This document shows positions 42,849 to 51,251 of a stretch of 64,000 nt of DNA, piece after piece (the stretch's first letter is position 1; every line of letters begins with the position of its first letter). The DNA lies in NCBI GenBank assembly GCA_903885795.1, contig CAISJV010000038.1, positions 37,066-101,065 of the forward strand, read 5' to 3'. Source of the stretch: an uncultured delta proteobacterium (GTDB lineage Bacteria; Desulfobacterota; Syntrophia; Syntrophales; UBA8958). The translations under genes were made by a program, and so were the position numbers. The notes below the pieces were generated by a model. It did no database searches. It was not told where the DNA came from and saw nothing but the letters and a program-made list of their open reading frames with translations.

Positions 42849-42957
42849 AAAGGTCGATGCAGGCGTAAGAAGGCTGCCGTTACTACATTATTCAGGGGCA
42901 CATTGCCGCAATAGAAAAATATCCTGTTCGAGGATAGCCTTTGCTGAGTTCATTGCA

Positions 42958-42992
42958 GAAAAAACTGTGGGGAGACAGTTGTCTCCCCACAG
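42958..42992 (-). terminator. Rho-independent terminator for the EF-hand gene
   Basis: A 13-bp perfect stem, CTGTGGGGAGACA (42965-42977) with TGTCTCCCCACAG (42980-42992). Read on the minus strand it is followed by TTTTTTC (plus A-run 42959-42964). It lies about 110 bases past the EF-hand stop at 43101. The 252-base gap 42849-43100 shows nothing else. Confidence 0.7.
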
Positions 42993-43100
42993 GAAGGAAC
43001 GGGAAACCCAGAAACGAGGTTTCTCTGCTTCTGAACCGGCCACGCACTATTTACATAAGTGTCTCTGTATCATCGCCGGAACATATTTTTTACAGTTTCT

Positions 43101-43694
43101 TTACTTCTTGGCTTTGGCGTCCTGCGCGGCATAGTAGTAGTCAAACTCCTGCACAGCAATTACCCCATCACCGTTTTTGTCGAGATCTTTAAACTGTTTC
43201 TTGGCTGCCGCTAGGAATTCATCCATGGTCAGCTTACCGTCCTTGTTGGTATCCATATCACTGTAACGGGCTACCCAGAAGGCCACGCACTCATCCTTTG
43301 CGATTTTACCGTCCTTGTTGGCATTGATTTTCTTCGACGGCTTTGCTTTCACCTTTTTCGGGGCCTTGGCATCGGGGCCGCAATAATAGGCGACAAACTC
43401 CTGGGCCACCAGGGAGTTGTCCTTGTTGGCATCCATAGCGCTGAATTGCTGCTTCGTGCTGGCCTCAAATTCGGCGGCCATGATCTTGCCGTCCTTGTTG
43501 GCATCGATCTCATCGAAACGTCCCTTCCAGTAGGCGTCATATTCCGCAACCGTAATGATGCCATCGCCATTTGTGTCCATCCTGGCAAACGCCGTCTGCG
43601 TAACGACGGGTGACTTCCCCTGGGCAATGGCGACGCTCAAGCCAACTGTCAGGAGCAGCATGACAACCAACCCCATTCCGCATACCTTTTTCAT
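43101..43694 (-). CDS. Exported EF-hand calcium-binding protein with six loops
   Basis: 197 residues from the ATG at 43694, with GGGAGGAATGAT directly before it. Signal peptide (about 1-24, cleavage near VAIAQ). Six EF-hand loops are visible: DTNGDGIITVAE, DANKDGKIMAAE, DANKDNSLVAQE, NANKDGKIAKDE, DTNKDGKLTMDE and DKNGDGVIAVQE; the fourth begins with Asn in place of Asp and is likely weak. Between loops three and four is a Lys-rich linker (CGPDAKAPKKVKAKPSKK). It probably binds calcium in the periplasm. Function beyond this is unknown. Upstream is a paralogue-rich envelope region. Confidence 0.9.
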   Translation of the reverse strand: MKKVCGMGLVVMLLLTVGLSVAIAQGKSPVVTQTAFARMDTNGDGIITVAEYDAYWKGRFDEIDANKDGKIMAAEFEASTKQQFSAMDANKDNSLVAQEFVAYYCGPDAKAPKKVKAKPSKKINANKDGKIAKDECVAFWVARYSDMDTNKDGKLTMDEFLAAAKKQFKDLDKNGDGVIAVQEFDYYYAAQDAKAKK

Positions 43695-43748
43695 ATCATT
43701 CCTCCCCAATATTTTACCCCCGCGGTCATGAATGCACTACCAATTGAT

Positions 43749-44354
43749 TTACTTCTTGGGCGCCTCAACAACTACTGCCAATGCCTCGGTAAACCTAACC
43801 ACAATATCATCACCCTTCTTCAGACCTTTAAGACCCTTGACGTTCTTGGCGACTTTCATGGTTTTGGTATTGCCTTCAGGAGTGGTAATCGTCACGGTGC
43901 CTTTCTTGGCGTCCACAGCGTCAATCTTGGCTTTGAGGACGATGGTATCTGTCACGAGCATCCCCGGCTTGGAACCTTTGGGCGCCAGGGTCACAGTTTT
44001 TACCTCTTCGCCGCCGGCCGGAGCACCGGCCTTCTGCAGGTAAACCGCCAGGGCCTCCACGAAGGTGACTTTCAGCAGGTCTCCCACCTTGATCTGGTCG
44101 AAATTCCTGACCTCGGGACCGCAGGTAATGGTCTTGGACTTGCCGTCCATTTCGAGGGTCACCGTCCGCTTGGCTGCATCGATGGCCGTCACTTTCGCCG
44201 TCGCCTTAATGGTGTCAACCACCATGGCTCCCGGCTCTCCGGCCTGTTTCTTTGCCGGTTTCGCCGCCGGCGCTGCCGGATCAGCCGCAAACGCAAACTG
44301 CGTACCCATCGCCAGTATGGCGGCCAACGCTAATACAATAAACCTTTTCTTCAT
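43749..44354 (-). CDS. Periplasmic protein with two tandem beta domains (paralogue of 36910-37491)
   Basis: 201 residues. Signal peptide cleaved near AFAAD, an Ala/Pro/Lys-rich linker (about 24-42) and two copies of a roughly 75-residue unit at about 43-108 and 126-198. Each copy begins G-A/M-x-V-x-D-T-I, has an AAKRTVTLE or AKKGTVTIT strand, contains VRNFDQIKVGDLLKV or VKGLKGLKKGDDIVV, and ends EALAV. This matches the gene at 36910-37491 in order and motif. AGGAGGTAG precedes the ATG. Family unnamed; function unknown. Confidence 0.75.
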   Translation of the reverse strand: MKKRFIVLALAAILAMGTQFAFAADPAAPAAKPAKKQAGEPGAMVVDTIKATAKVTAIDAAKRTVTLEMDGKSKTITCGPEVRNFDQIKVGDLLKVTFVEALAVYLQKAGAPAGGEEVKTVTLAPKGSKPGMLVTDTIVLKAKIDAVDAKKGTVTITTPEGNTKTMKVAKNVKGLKGLKKGDDIVVRFTEALAVVVEAPKK

Positions 44355-44535
44355 TCACTACCTCCTGTTGGTTAATTTTCTCACGGATTGTCCCGTGGAT
44401 TCTATCAAAATGGTTTCACCGCAAACTGCGAGGTGACGCTGAACACTAAGAGGTCCAGCCCTCCATGTCAAGGAAATACTGCCGACGACAGAGAAACGCG
44501 CAAGCTACATAGCGCCTGCGGGATCATTTATGGTG

Positions 44536-44850
44536 CTATCTGTTATCTTCATAAACGAAGGAATCCTCAGGGATCGCAGTGGTCGGCCCCCAGCCATACC
44601 CAAGCCCTTTCATGCAGTCATTCATTCGATATGTGACAGCATCCTTATCCACGGGCTTTCCCGCATCGGCCTTGAACTTAGCCAAATCCTCCTCGCACTT
44701 GAACTTGTCATTCTGAAAGTTCAACGGCGTCTTCTGGTCATGGTGATACCAGACATAACTGGTGCAACCGCTGAAGCTAATCAGGGGAAAAACGATGATT
44801 AACCCGATTAAAATACCCTTTGCCGAGATACCGTTTCCATAAGACCTCAT
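44536..44850 (-). CDS. Small lipoprotein of unknown function
   Basis: 104 residues. A signal segment ends in lipobox ISFSGC, and the mature part begins CTSYVWYHHDQ. It contains two conserved-looking cysteines (FKCEEDL and NDCMKGLGYGW), which could form a disulfide. The ending TYRMNDCMKGLGYGWGP resembles the small outer-membrane lipoproteins that carry an MxxKGY motif. AGGAGGTAG precedes the ATG. Function unknown. Confidence 0.72.
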   Translation of the reverse strand: MRSYGNGISAKGILIGLIIVFPLISFSGCTSYVWYHHDQKTPLNFQNDKFKCEEDLAKFKADAGKPVDKDAVTYRMNDCMKGLGYGWGPTTAIPEDSFVYEDNR

Positions 44851-44939
44851 ATCTACCTCCTTACAGTAATATTGTTTGACTGACCGATGACGATTATTGA
44901 TAAACCCTGCAGCATCCGGACTTTTTACGAAGCCGTCGA

Positions 44940-45827
44940 TTATTGATCGTAACCAAATTCCCTTACCAGTCGCTCACTGTGTGTCCAGTCCTTTTGAACC
45001 CGCACAAACAATTCGAGGAATATCTTGGCGGCAAAAAAACTCTCCATATCAAGACGGGCCGCCGTGCCGATTTTTTTCATCATAGATCCTTTCTGGCCGA
45101 TAAGGATCTTTTTCTGGGAATCCCGTTCCACATGAATGGTAGCCTGGATACGGATCAGATTCTTCTCTTCCACTTCCTGGAAAGACTCTACGACGACAGC
45201 CGTCGCATAAGGAACTTCGCTGTGTGTCAAAAGAAGTATTTTCTCTCTGACAATCTCGGCAGCGATAAATCTCTCCGAGCGGTCGGTGAGCATGTCTTCG
45301 GGGAAGTAGGGCGGCCCCTCGGGGAGGAGGTCCCGGATTTCCTGAAGGAGGGCCGGGACGCCGTCGCCGGTCCGGGCGCAAACGGGAAAGAACGCATGGC
45401 AGGGAAAAGCCAGGCGGGCTTCGTCAATGAGAGGCAGGAGCGTGTCTTTTTTGACAAGATCGATCTTGTTGATTACCAGGATCGCCTGTTGATGATAGGG
45501 TGTGAGAGATTCGAACAAGACGCGATCATCAGGGTAGATACGATTGCCGGCCTCAATAAGCACCATGAGGACATCGACATCGCCAAACACATTTCTGGCT
45601 GTTTTCACCATGGCCGTATTCAGGGGCTTATGGGGGTCATGAATCCCCGGGGTGTCCAAAAAAATCATCTGTCCATCGACAAGATGCTTGATCCCCATGA
45701 TCTTGTTTCTCGTTGTCTGAGGTTTTGGGCTCGTGATGGCAATGGTTTCCCCCATGATGCTGTTGAGAAGCGTTGATTTGCCTACATTCGGTCTGCCCAC
45801 GATGCCGATGAATCCTGATTTGAACAT
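44940..45827 (-). CDS. era: GTPase Era
   Basis: 295 residues, the usual length. The GTPase domain has G1 GRPNVGKSTLLN, G2 TTRN, G3 DTPG (FLDTPGIHDPHK), G4 NKID and G5 CARTGD. The C-terminal KH domain contains VERDSQKKILIGQKGSMMKKIG. Era binds the 3' end of 16S rRNA and assists 30S assembly. Last of a minus-strand operon with mtaB, rnc and a radical SAM gene; rnc-era linkage is common. Its start is 20 bases after the radical SAM stop. Confidence 0.97.
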   Translation of the reverse strand: MFKSGFIGIVGRPNVGKSTLLNSIMGETIAITSPKPQTTRNKIMGIKHLVDGQMIFLDTPGIHDPHKPLNTAMVKTARNVFGDVDVLMVLIEAGNRIYPDDRVLFESLTPYHQQAILVINKIDLVKKDTLLPLIDEARLAFPCHAFFPVCARTGDGVPALLQEIRDLLPEGPPYFPEDMLTDRSERFIAAEIVREKILLLTHSEVPYATAVVVESFQEVEEKNLIRIQATIHVERDSQKKILIGQKGSMMKKIGTAARLDMESFFAAKIFLELFVRVQKDWTHSERLVREFGYDQ

Positions 45828-45847
45828 GCTTATTTTCCCTCGCCCTT

Positions 45848-46855
45848 TCAGGAGATGCTGTAATTGAAGGTTTGATTCCCAGATTTGATTTCCAGCGCCG
45901 CAAACTGGAATTGTTTCTGTAATAGCTTTATATTGCGGTTCTTATTGCCACGGAAGGCGCTTTCCTGCCTTGCCGGGACATACATGATCAGCCTTTTGTC
46001 CCGGACATCGGCGCCGTCAAGCAATGTTAGGGCCCGCTCCAGCCAGAGGGCCTCGGCAACGAGAGATCCGAAGGCGGAGTGGTACGGCCCCCCAAGGACG
46101 GCGCCGGGACTGATCATCATATCCGTTGTCTGAAGACCCAGGCGAATGACCGGGATCCCTGCTTTTTGAAAAAGCCGGCAGGCCTCCTTGCAGAGATCAA
46201 CTGCCTCATCGAGGGATAACGGCTGATAGCGTCCCCGCCGTAATTCATCCGCCAGCGGCGTGTCGGTTAGAACCAGGGTGGGATGAATCCGTACCCCGTC
46301 AGGGCGCAGGGCGATGGTCCGAGCTACGGTTTCACCAAAACCCCGGCGGTTATCTCCGGGCAAGCCCACCATCAGGTGCAGGATTACCTCAAAGCTGTTG
46401 TTTTTTAAAATTCCGACGGTGTTTTCAACATCCTCTGCGGTGTGTCCCCGCTGTGACGCCTCCAGGACACTATTGACAAAGGACTGGGCGCCCAGTTCGA
46501 CGGTTTTGACACCAAAAGCCGCCAAGCGCTCCATGTCAAGAGTGTTCAGGGCGTCGGGGCGGGTCGAAATCCTGATCCCTTCCAAGGCATCCTCTTCCAC
46601 ATGACGATACGCCATGCCAAGGAGGCGGTTCTGCTCTGCTGCCGTCAGGCCCGTAAAATTCCCCCCGTAAAAGGCAATCTGCACCCCTTTTGCCTGCCTT
46701 GCCTTGGAAGCGCGGGAAGATAAAAAGGCTCTGATCCTTGCATGAAAAGATTCGTCCGTCCAATCAGCCGGGCCCTGATCTCCCGAGATCTGCTGGTTAC
46801 AGAAGACGCAACGGTGTGGACAGCCACGGTTTTGAATAAAGAACGGAATAATCAT
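45848..46855 (-). CDS. Elp3/YhcC-type radical SAM protein
   Basis: 335 residues. The radical SAM cluster motif is near the N-terminus: CPHRCVFC (C-x3-C-x2-C, about residues 12-19). TIM-barrel segments follow (VQIAFYGGNFTGL, GIRISTRPDALN, TVELGAQSFVNSVL, VILHLMVGLPGDN), typical of the Elp3-like or oxygen-independent coproporphyrinogen-type enzymes. It overlaps the rnc stop with ATGA. It lies in an RNA-modifying operon (mtaB, rnc, era), which suggests a tRNA-related role, but the substrate is unknown. Confidence 0.85.
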   Translation of the reverse strand: MIIPFFIQNRGCPHRCVFCNQQISGDQGPADWTDESFHARIRAFLSSRASKARQAKGVQIAFYGGNFTGLTAAEQNRLLGMAYRHVEEDALEGIRISTRPDALNTLDMERLAAFGVKTVELGAQSFVNSVLEASQRGHTAEDVENTVGILKNNSFEVILHLMVGLPGDNRRGFGETVARTIALRPDGVRIHPTLVLTDTPLADELRRGRYQPLSLDEAVDLCKEACRLFQKAGIPVIRLGLQTTDMMISPGAVLGGPYHSAFGSLVAEALWLERALTLLDGADVRDKRLIMYVPARQESAFRGNKNRNIKLLQKQFQFAALEIKSGNQTFNYSIS

Positions 46856-47571
46856 GATGCTTGGGTGGTCTCAAAATGTTCCAGGACTTTTCTGGCAGCT
46901 TGCTGTTCCGCTTCCTTCCTGCTTTTTCCTGTCCCCGTTTCTGTCACGAACTCGACCACCGCCAATTCCACTTCGAAGGTCTTGTCATGATCAGGTCCGT
47001 ATTCATTGAGGAGTTGATATTTCGGCGTCTCGTGAAAACGGCTCTGGCAAAGTTCCTGGAGGGCTGATTTATAATCACGAAAGGGGGTAACCCCTCCTTG
47101 CCCGGTGATGATCATTTCCGCAAACAGCTCGGCAATAATCCGGGAGGCTTGTGAATATCCTCCGTCGAGATAGACAGCGGCCAGGACAGCTTCGAAAGTG
47201 TCGGCGATGAGGGATGTTTTCCCCCGCCCCCCGGAAGCCTCCTCCCCCTTGCCCAGGAAGAGGTGATTCCCCAGGCCGAATCTCCTCCCCAGGGCCGCCA
47301 GGGATTGTTCATTGACCAGGGTCGCCCGCATTTTGGAGAGTTGGCCTTCCGCAAAATCGGGAAAACGCCTCATCAGGAGATCACTGATGCTTAACTGAAG
47401 AACGGCATCCCCGAGGAACTCCAGGCGTTCATTGTCCTGGCAGGACAGGGAAGGATTCTCATTGGTGTAAGATCGGTGAGTAAAAGCGTTGACAAGGAGC
47501 AGGGAATCCTGGAAAACATATCCCAACGCCTGTTCGAGATCCTCAAATGTCTGCGTTTTTTCATTATCCAT
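46852..47571 (-). CDS. rnc: Ribonuclease III
   Basis: 239 residues, full length. The signature NERLEFLGDAVLQL (residues about 43-56) carries the catalytic Glu and Asp, a second acidic pair is in ADTFEAVLAAVYLDGG, and the C-terminal double-stranded RNA-binding domain (DYKSALQELCQSRFHETPKYQL ... GKSRKEAEQQAARKVLEH, shown in part) is present. It processes rRNA precursors. Overlaps mtaB by eight bases and the radical SAM gene by four, so the four genes form one unit. Confidence 0.97.
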   Translation of the reverse strand: MDNEKTQTFEDLEQALGYVFQDSLLLVNAFTHRSYTNENPSLSCQDNERLEFLGDAVLQLSISDLLMRRFPDFAEGQLSKMRATLVNEQSLAALGRRFGLGNHLFLGKGEEASGGRGKTSLIADTFEAVLAAVYLDGGYSQASRIIAELFAEMIITGQGGVTPFRDYKSALQELCQSRFHETPKYQLLNEYGPDHDKTFEVELAVVEFVTETGTGKSRKEAEQQAARKVLEHFETTQAS

Positions 47572-48901
47572 GATGAACTCTCCCTAACAGCCCCCCGGAG
47601 ACCAGTGATTCAGTTCTGACGGAGACAATGGTGTTGATCATTTCGGCATTTCCGTCCTGAAGCAGCACGGGCAGGTAGTTGTTTGAAAAACCCTTTAGGT
47701 GACCGCTGATGCGATCCTTTCTTCTTTCAACAAGCACCGGCATGGTTGATCCGATAAATCTTTCCAGGAAGGCCTGGCGTTTCATCAATCCTAATTGCCG
47801 GAGCGTCTGTCCCCGTCTTTTTTTGTCTTCCTCCCGCACCTGATTACCCATCCGGGCCGCCGCCGTTCCCGGACGACGTGAATAGGGGAAAACGTGGAGA
47901 TAAGCGATGGGTAAGGATTCAATCAGGGCCACCGTATTTTCAAACGCTTTTTCATCTTCTCCCGGAAAACCTACCATAGCGTCCATTCCCACGGTCATAT
48001 CAGGCCTGCTCGCACAAACCTTCACCGTCAGATCATGGAAAAAGGCGGCATCGTAATTGCGCCCCATGCTTGACAAAATCCCGTCATCCCCGCTTTGCAG
48101 GGGGATATGGAGGTGTGGACATACTATACGGGCGCTTTTCATGATTTCCAGTATGTCCCCGGTAATCTCCATGGGTTCCAGGGAACTCAGGCGTAAACGC
48201 TCAATAGTCCGTTGTTCTTCCACCTGGCGCAATATCCCGGCGAGAGAAGACCCATCCTGCCGGTCCTCTCCGTAGACCCCTAGGTGGATACCGGTCAGGA
48301 CGACCTCACGATATCCATTTTGGGCCAAGGCCTGAATCCGTTCCATGACCTCTTCCTTCCCGATGCTGCGGCTCCGTCCCCGGGCATACGGGACTATACA
48401 GTAGCTGCAAAAGGCGTTGCATCCATCCTGAATCTTCAGAAAGGCCCGTGTGTGACCCGGGAATCTGGATACGGAACGGACTTTCCAGTCCGTTATGTCC
48501 GCCCCGACATCTCCCACCTGGACAGATGGGGCAGGCCGGGATGTCTTCCCGAACTGCGAGTTTTTCTTGATCTCCCCGACAATTTCGACAATACGATCCT
48601 TTTCCATGGTCCCGGCTACAACTGTTACCCCCGGCATGCCTGCAAATACATCCGGAGCGGTCTGGGCGTAGCATCCCGTGACAATAATAGCGGCCTGGGG
48701 ATTTCGTTTCCCGGCCCTGCGGATCAGTTGGCGCGACTGATAATCTGTCCGCCCGGTTACCGTGCAGGTATTAATAATATAAAAATCGGCCTCATCAAGG
48801 AACGGTACAAGGCGGAATCCCTGTTTCTCAAGGGATTCACCCATTGCCGCCGATTCATATTGATTCACTTTACAGCCCAGAGTCGTGATCGCTACCCGCA
48901 T
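47564..48901 (-). CDS. mtaB: tRNA t6A37 methylthiotransferase MtaB
   Basis: 445 residues. N-terminal MTTase domain with cysteines in TLGCKVNQYES, INTCTVTGR and VTGCYAQ (auxiliary 4Fe-4S), radical SAM motif DGCNAFCSYCIVPYARG, and a C-terminal TRAM domain (IGSTMPVLVERRKDRISGHLKG in part). The YARGRSRS and SSLEPMEIT motifs place it with MtaB rather than MiaB or RimO. The enzyme adds methylthio to N6-threonylcarbamoyl-adenosine in tRNA. First of the mtaB-rnc-radicalSAM-era operon. Confidence 0.92.
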   Translation of the reverse strand: MRVAITTLGCKVNQYESAAMGESLEKQGFRLVPFLDEADFYIINTCTVTGRTDYQSRQLIRRAGKRNPQAAIIVTGCYAQTAPDVFAGMPGVTVVAGTMEKDRIVEIVGEIKKNSQFGKTSRPAPSVQVGDVGADITDWKVRSVSRFPGHTRAFLKIQDGCNAFCSYCIVPYARGRSRSIGKEEVMERIQALAQNGYREVVLTGIHLGVYGEDRQDGSSLAGILRQVEEQRTIERLRLSSLEPMEITGDILEIMKSARIVCPHLHIPLQSGDDGILSSMGRNYDAAFFHDLTVKVCASRPDMTVGMDAMVGFPGEDEKAFENTVALIESLPIAYLHVFPYSRRPGTAAARMGNQVREEDKKRRGQTLRQLGLMKRQAFLERFIGSTMPVLVERRKDRISGHLKGFSNNYLPVLLQDGNAEMINTIVSVRTESLVSGGLLGRVHHG

Positions 48902-49045
48902 AATGCCAACCTTAGACGTTGCTCGATTCTTTTGTCAAGATGAAAGGATAACTGGATTTTTTTTAAAATTTCCGTTAAGAAAAAGACCGTCGTACTGAAA
49001 TATTTATACCAGGTGTCATTCAAAGGGTTAACGAGGTGCCGGTTC

Positions 49046-49396
49046 ATGGAAACAATCTGGTCTTTTATTCATTCTCATCAGTTTGCCGTTATTGCCGTTA
49101 TTGCTGTTGCTTTGATCATTATTTATTTTCTATTCAAGAATCTGATCAAGCTCGCCCTGCTATTTGTCCTGATATTGATACTGACGGGGAGCTATTTCTA
49201 TTTTACGGCTCCCAGGAAATCCCCCGAGGATCTCACCAAGGCCATTAAAAAGACACAGGAGCAGGCAGGGCAGATGATCGACAAAGGGAAGGACGCCTAT
49301 GACAAGAGCAAGGAAATAATTGTCAAAGGCAAGGAAATTACGGACAGCGTCAGCAAGGTGATCAGCAAAGACAAGGAGGTTCCCCGAAAAGAGTGA
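49046..49396 (+). CDS. Small membrane protein with charged C-terminal helix
   Basis: 116 residues from the ATG at 49046, chosen because ACGAGGTG lies eight bases upstream; an in-frame GTG at 49013 is weaker. Two adjoining hydrophobic helices at about residues 13-31 and 35-55, then a lysine-rich amphipathic C-terminal helix (about 62-116) with a pattern of D/K-x-x-K-x-x (KGKDAYDKSKEIIVKGKE). Looks like a bitopic or hairpin membrane protein with a cytoplasmic coiled-coil. Not recognised as a family. Confidence 0.72.
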   Translation: METIWSFIHSHQFAVIAVIAVALIIIYFLFKNLIKLALLFVLILILTGSYFYFTAPRKSPEDLTKAIKKTQEQAGQMIDKGKDAYDKSKEIIVKGKEITDSVSKVISKDKEVPRKE

Positions 49397-49402
49397 GCTT
49401 GT

Positions 49403-49828
49403 CTAGAAAATATTGACCTCCATGGCACGGACCGGACAGGCTGAGACACAGAGTTCACAGCCGTTGCACTTCTCGGCGTCAAATAACACCCGTTGCGTGT
49501 CCATTTCAAAGAACAGGGCATCGGTAGGGCAGAAGGCAGTACAGGCGCCGCAATGCACGCACTTGTCGACGTTCTGGTTGACGCTCTTGGATAGGGGCTC
49601 GACTTTAAGACCTTGTTCTTTCAGATAGCGGATCCCGTTGTTAAAATTTCCCGGGCTACCGCTTAATTCCAGAACGATGATGCCTTCCCGTTTGGGGAAG
49701 ATCCGTGCTTTAAGGATATTGAAGACCAGGTCATGGGTTTTAACAAGCTGACAGATGATGGGCTGATCAACATTCTCAGCGGTATAATGAATGACAATTT
49801 TCCTGGATATTCTCTGTTCATCCGCCAT
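49403..49828 (-). CDS. NIL-domain ferredoxin with two 4Fe-4S clusters
   Basis: 141 residues from the ATG at 49828, after an AGGAGAGAGATC ribosome binding site. N-terminal NIL domain (about 5-78, VIHYTAENVDQPIICQLVKT), then two ferredoxin motifs CVHCGACTAFCP and CNGCELCVSACP, each a full C-x2-C-x2-C-x3-C set. NIL-ferredoxin proteins are found in methionine-synthesis pathways of anaerobes (homocysteine formation) and in MetN-type regulators; either electron transfer or ligand sensing is possible. It precedes phaR on the same strand but with different spacing. Confidence 0.87.
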   Translation of the reverse strand: MADEQRISRKIVIHYTAENVDQPIICQLVKTHDLVFNILKARIFPKREGIIVLELSGSPGNFNNGIRYLKEQGLKVEPLSKSVNQNVDKCVHCGACTAFCPTDALFFEMDTQRVLFDAEKCNGCELCVSACPVRAMEVNIF

Positions 49829-49912
49829 GATCTCTCTCCTGTCTTGCTTTCCTGGGGTGATTTTATGGGAATGGTCGTTTTTTGTCAAGGATTTCATGAA
49901 AATGCTTGTTAT

Positions 49913-50371
49913 CTATGCCTTTCCCGTTTCGCCGCTTCTTTTTTCCGGGGAATCGGGAGGAATTGGAAAAGCATCAAATAATTGCTTGAAGGGATTGATG
50001 GCTGAGTAGTCAATGCCCCGGTCCAGCCATTTTTTGAACTGGCTATCCGTCATCGTTCGATAGGAGAGGTAGTTTTTCAGGACCTGTTCCAGATATTTTT
50101 GGAAAAATTCGTTGAGAATATTTTCGCCAAACTGGATAATAAGATGGAGAAGCGGCAAGGGTAGAAGAAAATTTCGCTTCCTTGATTCCTCAAGAATGAT
50201 CTGGGTCAGAATGAAGGAGGTAACGTCCTCCTTGGTCTTGGCATCGATGACTTGGACCTGCCGGCCCTCGCGGATCGTGCGGGTGATATCATCGAGATTC
50301 ACATAGCTGCTTTTCGCCGTGTCGTAGAGCCGCCGGTTTCCGTATTTTTTATAGAGGAGCGTTTCTGGCAT
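49913..50371 (-). CDS. phaR: PHA accumulation regulator PhaR
   Basis: 152 residues from the ATG at 50371; an earlier in-frame start is less likely. The N-terminal PHB/PHA accumulation regulator DNA-binding domain (LYKKYGNRRLYDTAKSSYVNL, in part, then DITRTIREGRQVQVIDAKT) is intact, and the following PHB_acc region (ILTQIILEESRK) is present. PhaR binds PHA granules and represses phasin genes; released protein binds DNA. It is divergent from the phasin-like genes, across a 265-base gap with a clear promoter, which is its expected target. Confidence 0.93.
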   Translation of the reverse strand: MPETLLYKKYGNRRLYDTAKSSYVNLDDITRTIREGRQVQVIDAKTKEDVTSFILTQIILEESRKRNFLLPLPLLHLIIQFGENILNEFFQKYLEQVLKNYLSYRTMTDSQFKKWLDRGIDYSAINPFKQLFDAFPIPPDSPEKRSGETGKA

Positions 50372-50558
50372 ATTTCTTTCTCTCAATTATTGGTCACCCC
50401 CATAACAGGGATATTGACATAACGCAACAAATAATTTTTTATTTGGCGGCTGAGTTCGCCGGCCACATTATATGACAGATTAAGATGTATTCAATATTAA
50501 AGTATATTTTTGATTAATAAAGCTCCTGGTGTTTGTTTGGCTCGGGAAATAAATATTG

Positions 50559-50567
50559 TGCATTGCA
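50559..50567. promoter_or_regulatory. Candidate PhaR operator TGCATTGCA
   Basis: A short palindrome TGCA-T-TGCA, 11 bases before the -35 element of the phasin promoter. In other bacteria PhaR prefers TGC(N3-4)GCA sites near phasin genes. Assignment is by motif and position only. Confidence 0.4.
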
Positions 50568-50578
50568 ACATTTTCCCC

Positions 50579-50606
50579 TTGACAAACCGAAAAATAGGCT
50601 TATATT
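50579..50606 (+). promoter_or_regulatory. Sigma-70-like promoter of the phasin-like genes
   Basis: TTGACA (50579-50584) and TATATT (50601-50606), spacer 16 bases. The AGGAGG ribosome binding site and ATG at 50637 follow about 30 bases downstream. The remainder of the gap back to phaR is AT-rich with no other clear feature. Confidence 0.7.
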
Positions 50607-50636
50607 AGGCGCAAAAACAAACAGGAGGTAACAACC

Positions 50637-50936
50637 ATGGAACAAGGAAAGATTGCAAAACAGATGGTAGATTTTCATAAGGCCACATTCGACAATACCT
50701 TTAACGCGATGTCGATTATGCAGGAGCAGACGGAACGGATGGTGAGCATGTTTCTCGAACAGTCTCCCTGGGTCCCGGCAGAAGGAAAGACCGCGATTCA
50801 GGACTGGGTAAAGGCTTACAAGAAGGGTCGGTCGGATTTCAAGACTTCCGCCAACGACAGCTTCAAGAAAGTGGAAGTCTTTTTTGAGGGATTCGAAAAG
50901 CAGGCCAAGGAAACAAAGGTAAAAGCGGGCAAGTAG
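50637..50936 (+). CDS. Phasin-like granule protein, first copy
   Basis: 99 residues, all helical, no signal. It begins IAKQMVDFHKATFDNTFNAM and has EQTERMVSMFLEQSPWVPAEGK and WVKAYKKGRSDFK. The second copy follows 32 bases later with the same order of motifs (KQM-x-DF-x-K, Q-x-x-M, W-x-P/F-E-GK, WVK-x-YKKGR), so these are tandem duplicates. Together with PhaR and PHA synthases nearby, a role in coating PHA granules is likely. AGGAGG precedes the ATG. Not a standard phasin_2 sequence by my reading. Confidence 0.8.
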   Translation: MEQGKIAKQMVDFHKATFDNTFNAMSIMQEQTERMVSMFLEQSPWVPAEGKTAIQDWVKAYKKGRSDFKTSANDSFKKVEVFFEGFEKQAKETKVKAGK

Positions 50937-50968
50937 CCTGAATAAACAAAAAAAAGGAGGAAACAAAA

Positions 50969-51235
50969 ATGGATCCGAAGCAAATTTCAAAACAGATGTT
51001 CGATTTCAACAAGATGGCTTTTGAAAAGTCCTTCTCGGCCATGGTAGTCATGCAGGATCAGGCGGAAAAAATGTTCGGCATGTGGGTAGAGCAGAACAAG
51101 TGGTTTCCCGAGGAAGGTAAGAAGGCCATGGGGGAATGGGTGAAAACCTACAAAAAAGGCCGTGAGGATTTTAAGGCCAAGGTTGAAGATGGTTACGAGA
51201 AGATAGAGGGTTACCTGGCGCCGAAGGAAAAGTAA
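50969..51235 (+). CDS. Phasin-like granule protein, second copy
   Basis: 88 residues, tandem paralogue of the gene before it: ISKQMFDFNKMAFEKSF, QDQAEKMFGMWVEQNKWFPEEGKK (in part) and WVKTYKKGREDFK. AAAGGAGG lies just before the ATG. Shorter at the C-terminus than the first copy. Two small duplicates may form mixed oligomers on granules or differ in binding strength. A 174-bp interspersed repeat separates it from the synthase gene. Confidence 0.8.
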   Translation: MDPKQISKQMFDFNKMAFEKSFSAMVVMQDQAEKMFGMWVEQNKWFPEEGKKAMGEWVKTYKKGREDFKAKVEDGYEKIEGYLAPKEK

Positions 51236-51251
51236 ATACTAATATAATTTT

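Noticed and set aside
43101..43560. Regularly spaced repeat of CCGTCCTTGTTGGCATC, CRISPR-like at first sight
   Set aside because: It arises from repeated codons for A-N-K-D-G-K in the EF-hand loops, in frame, without unique spacers of constant length.
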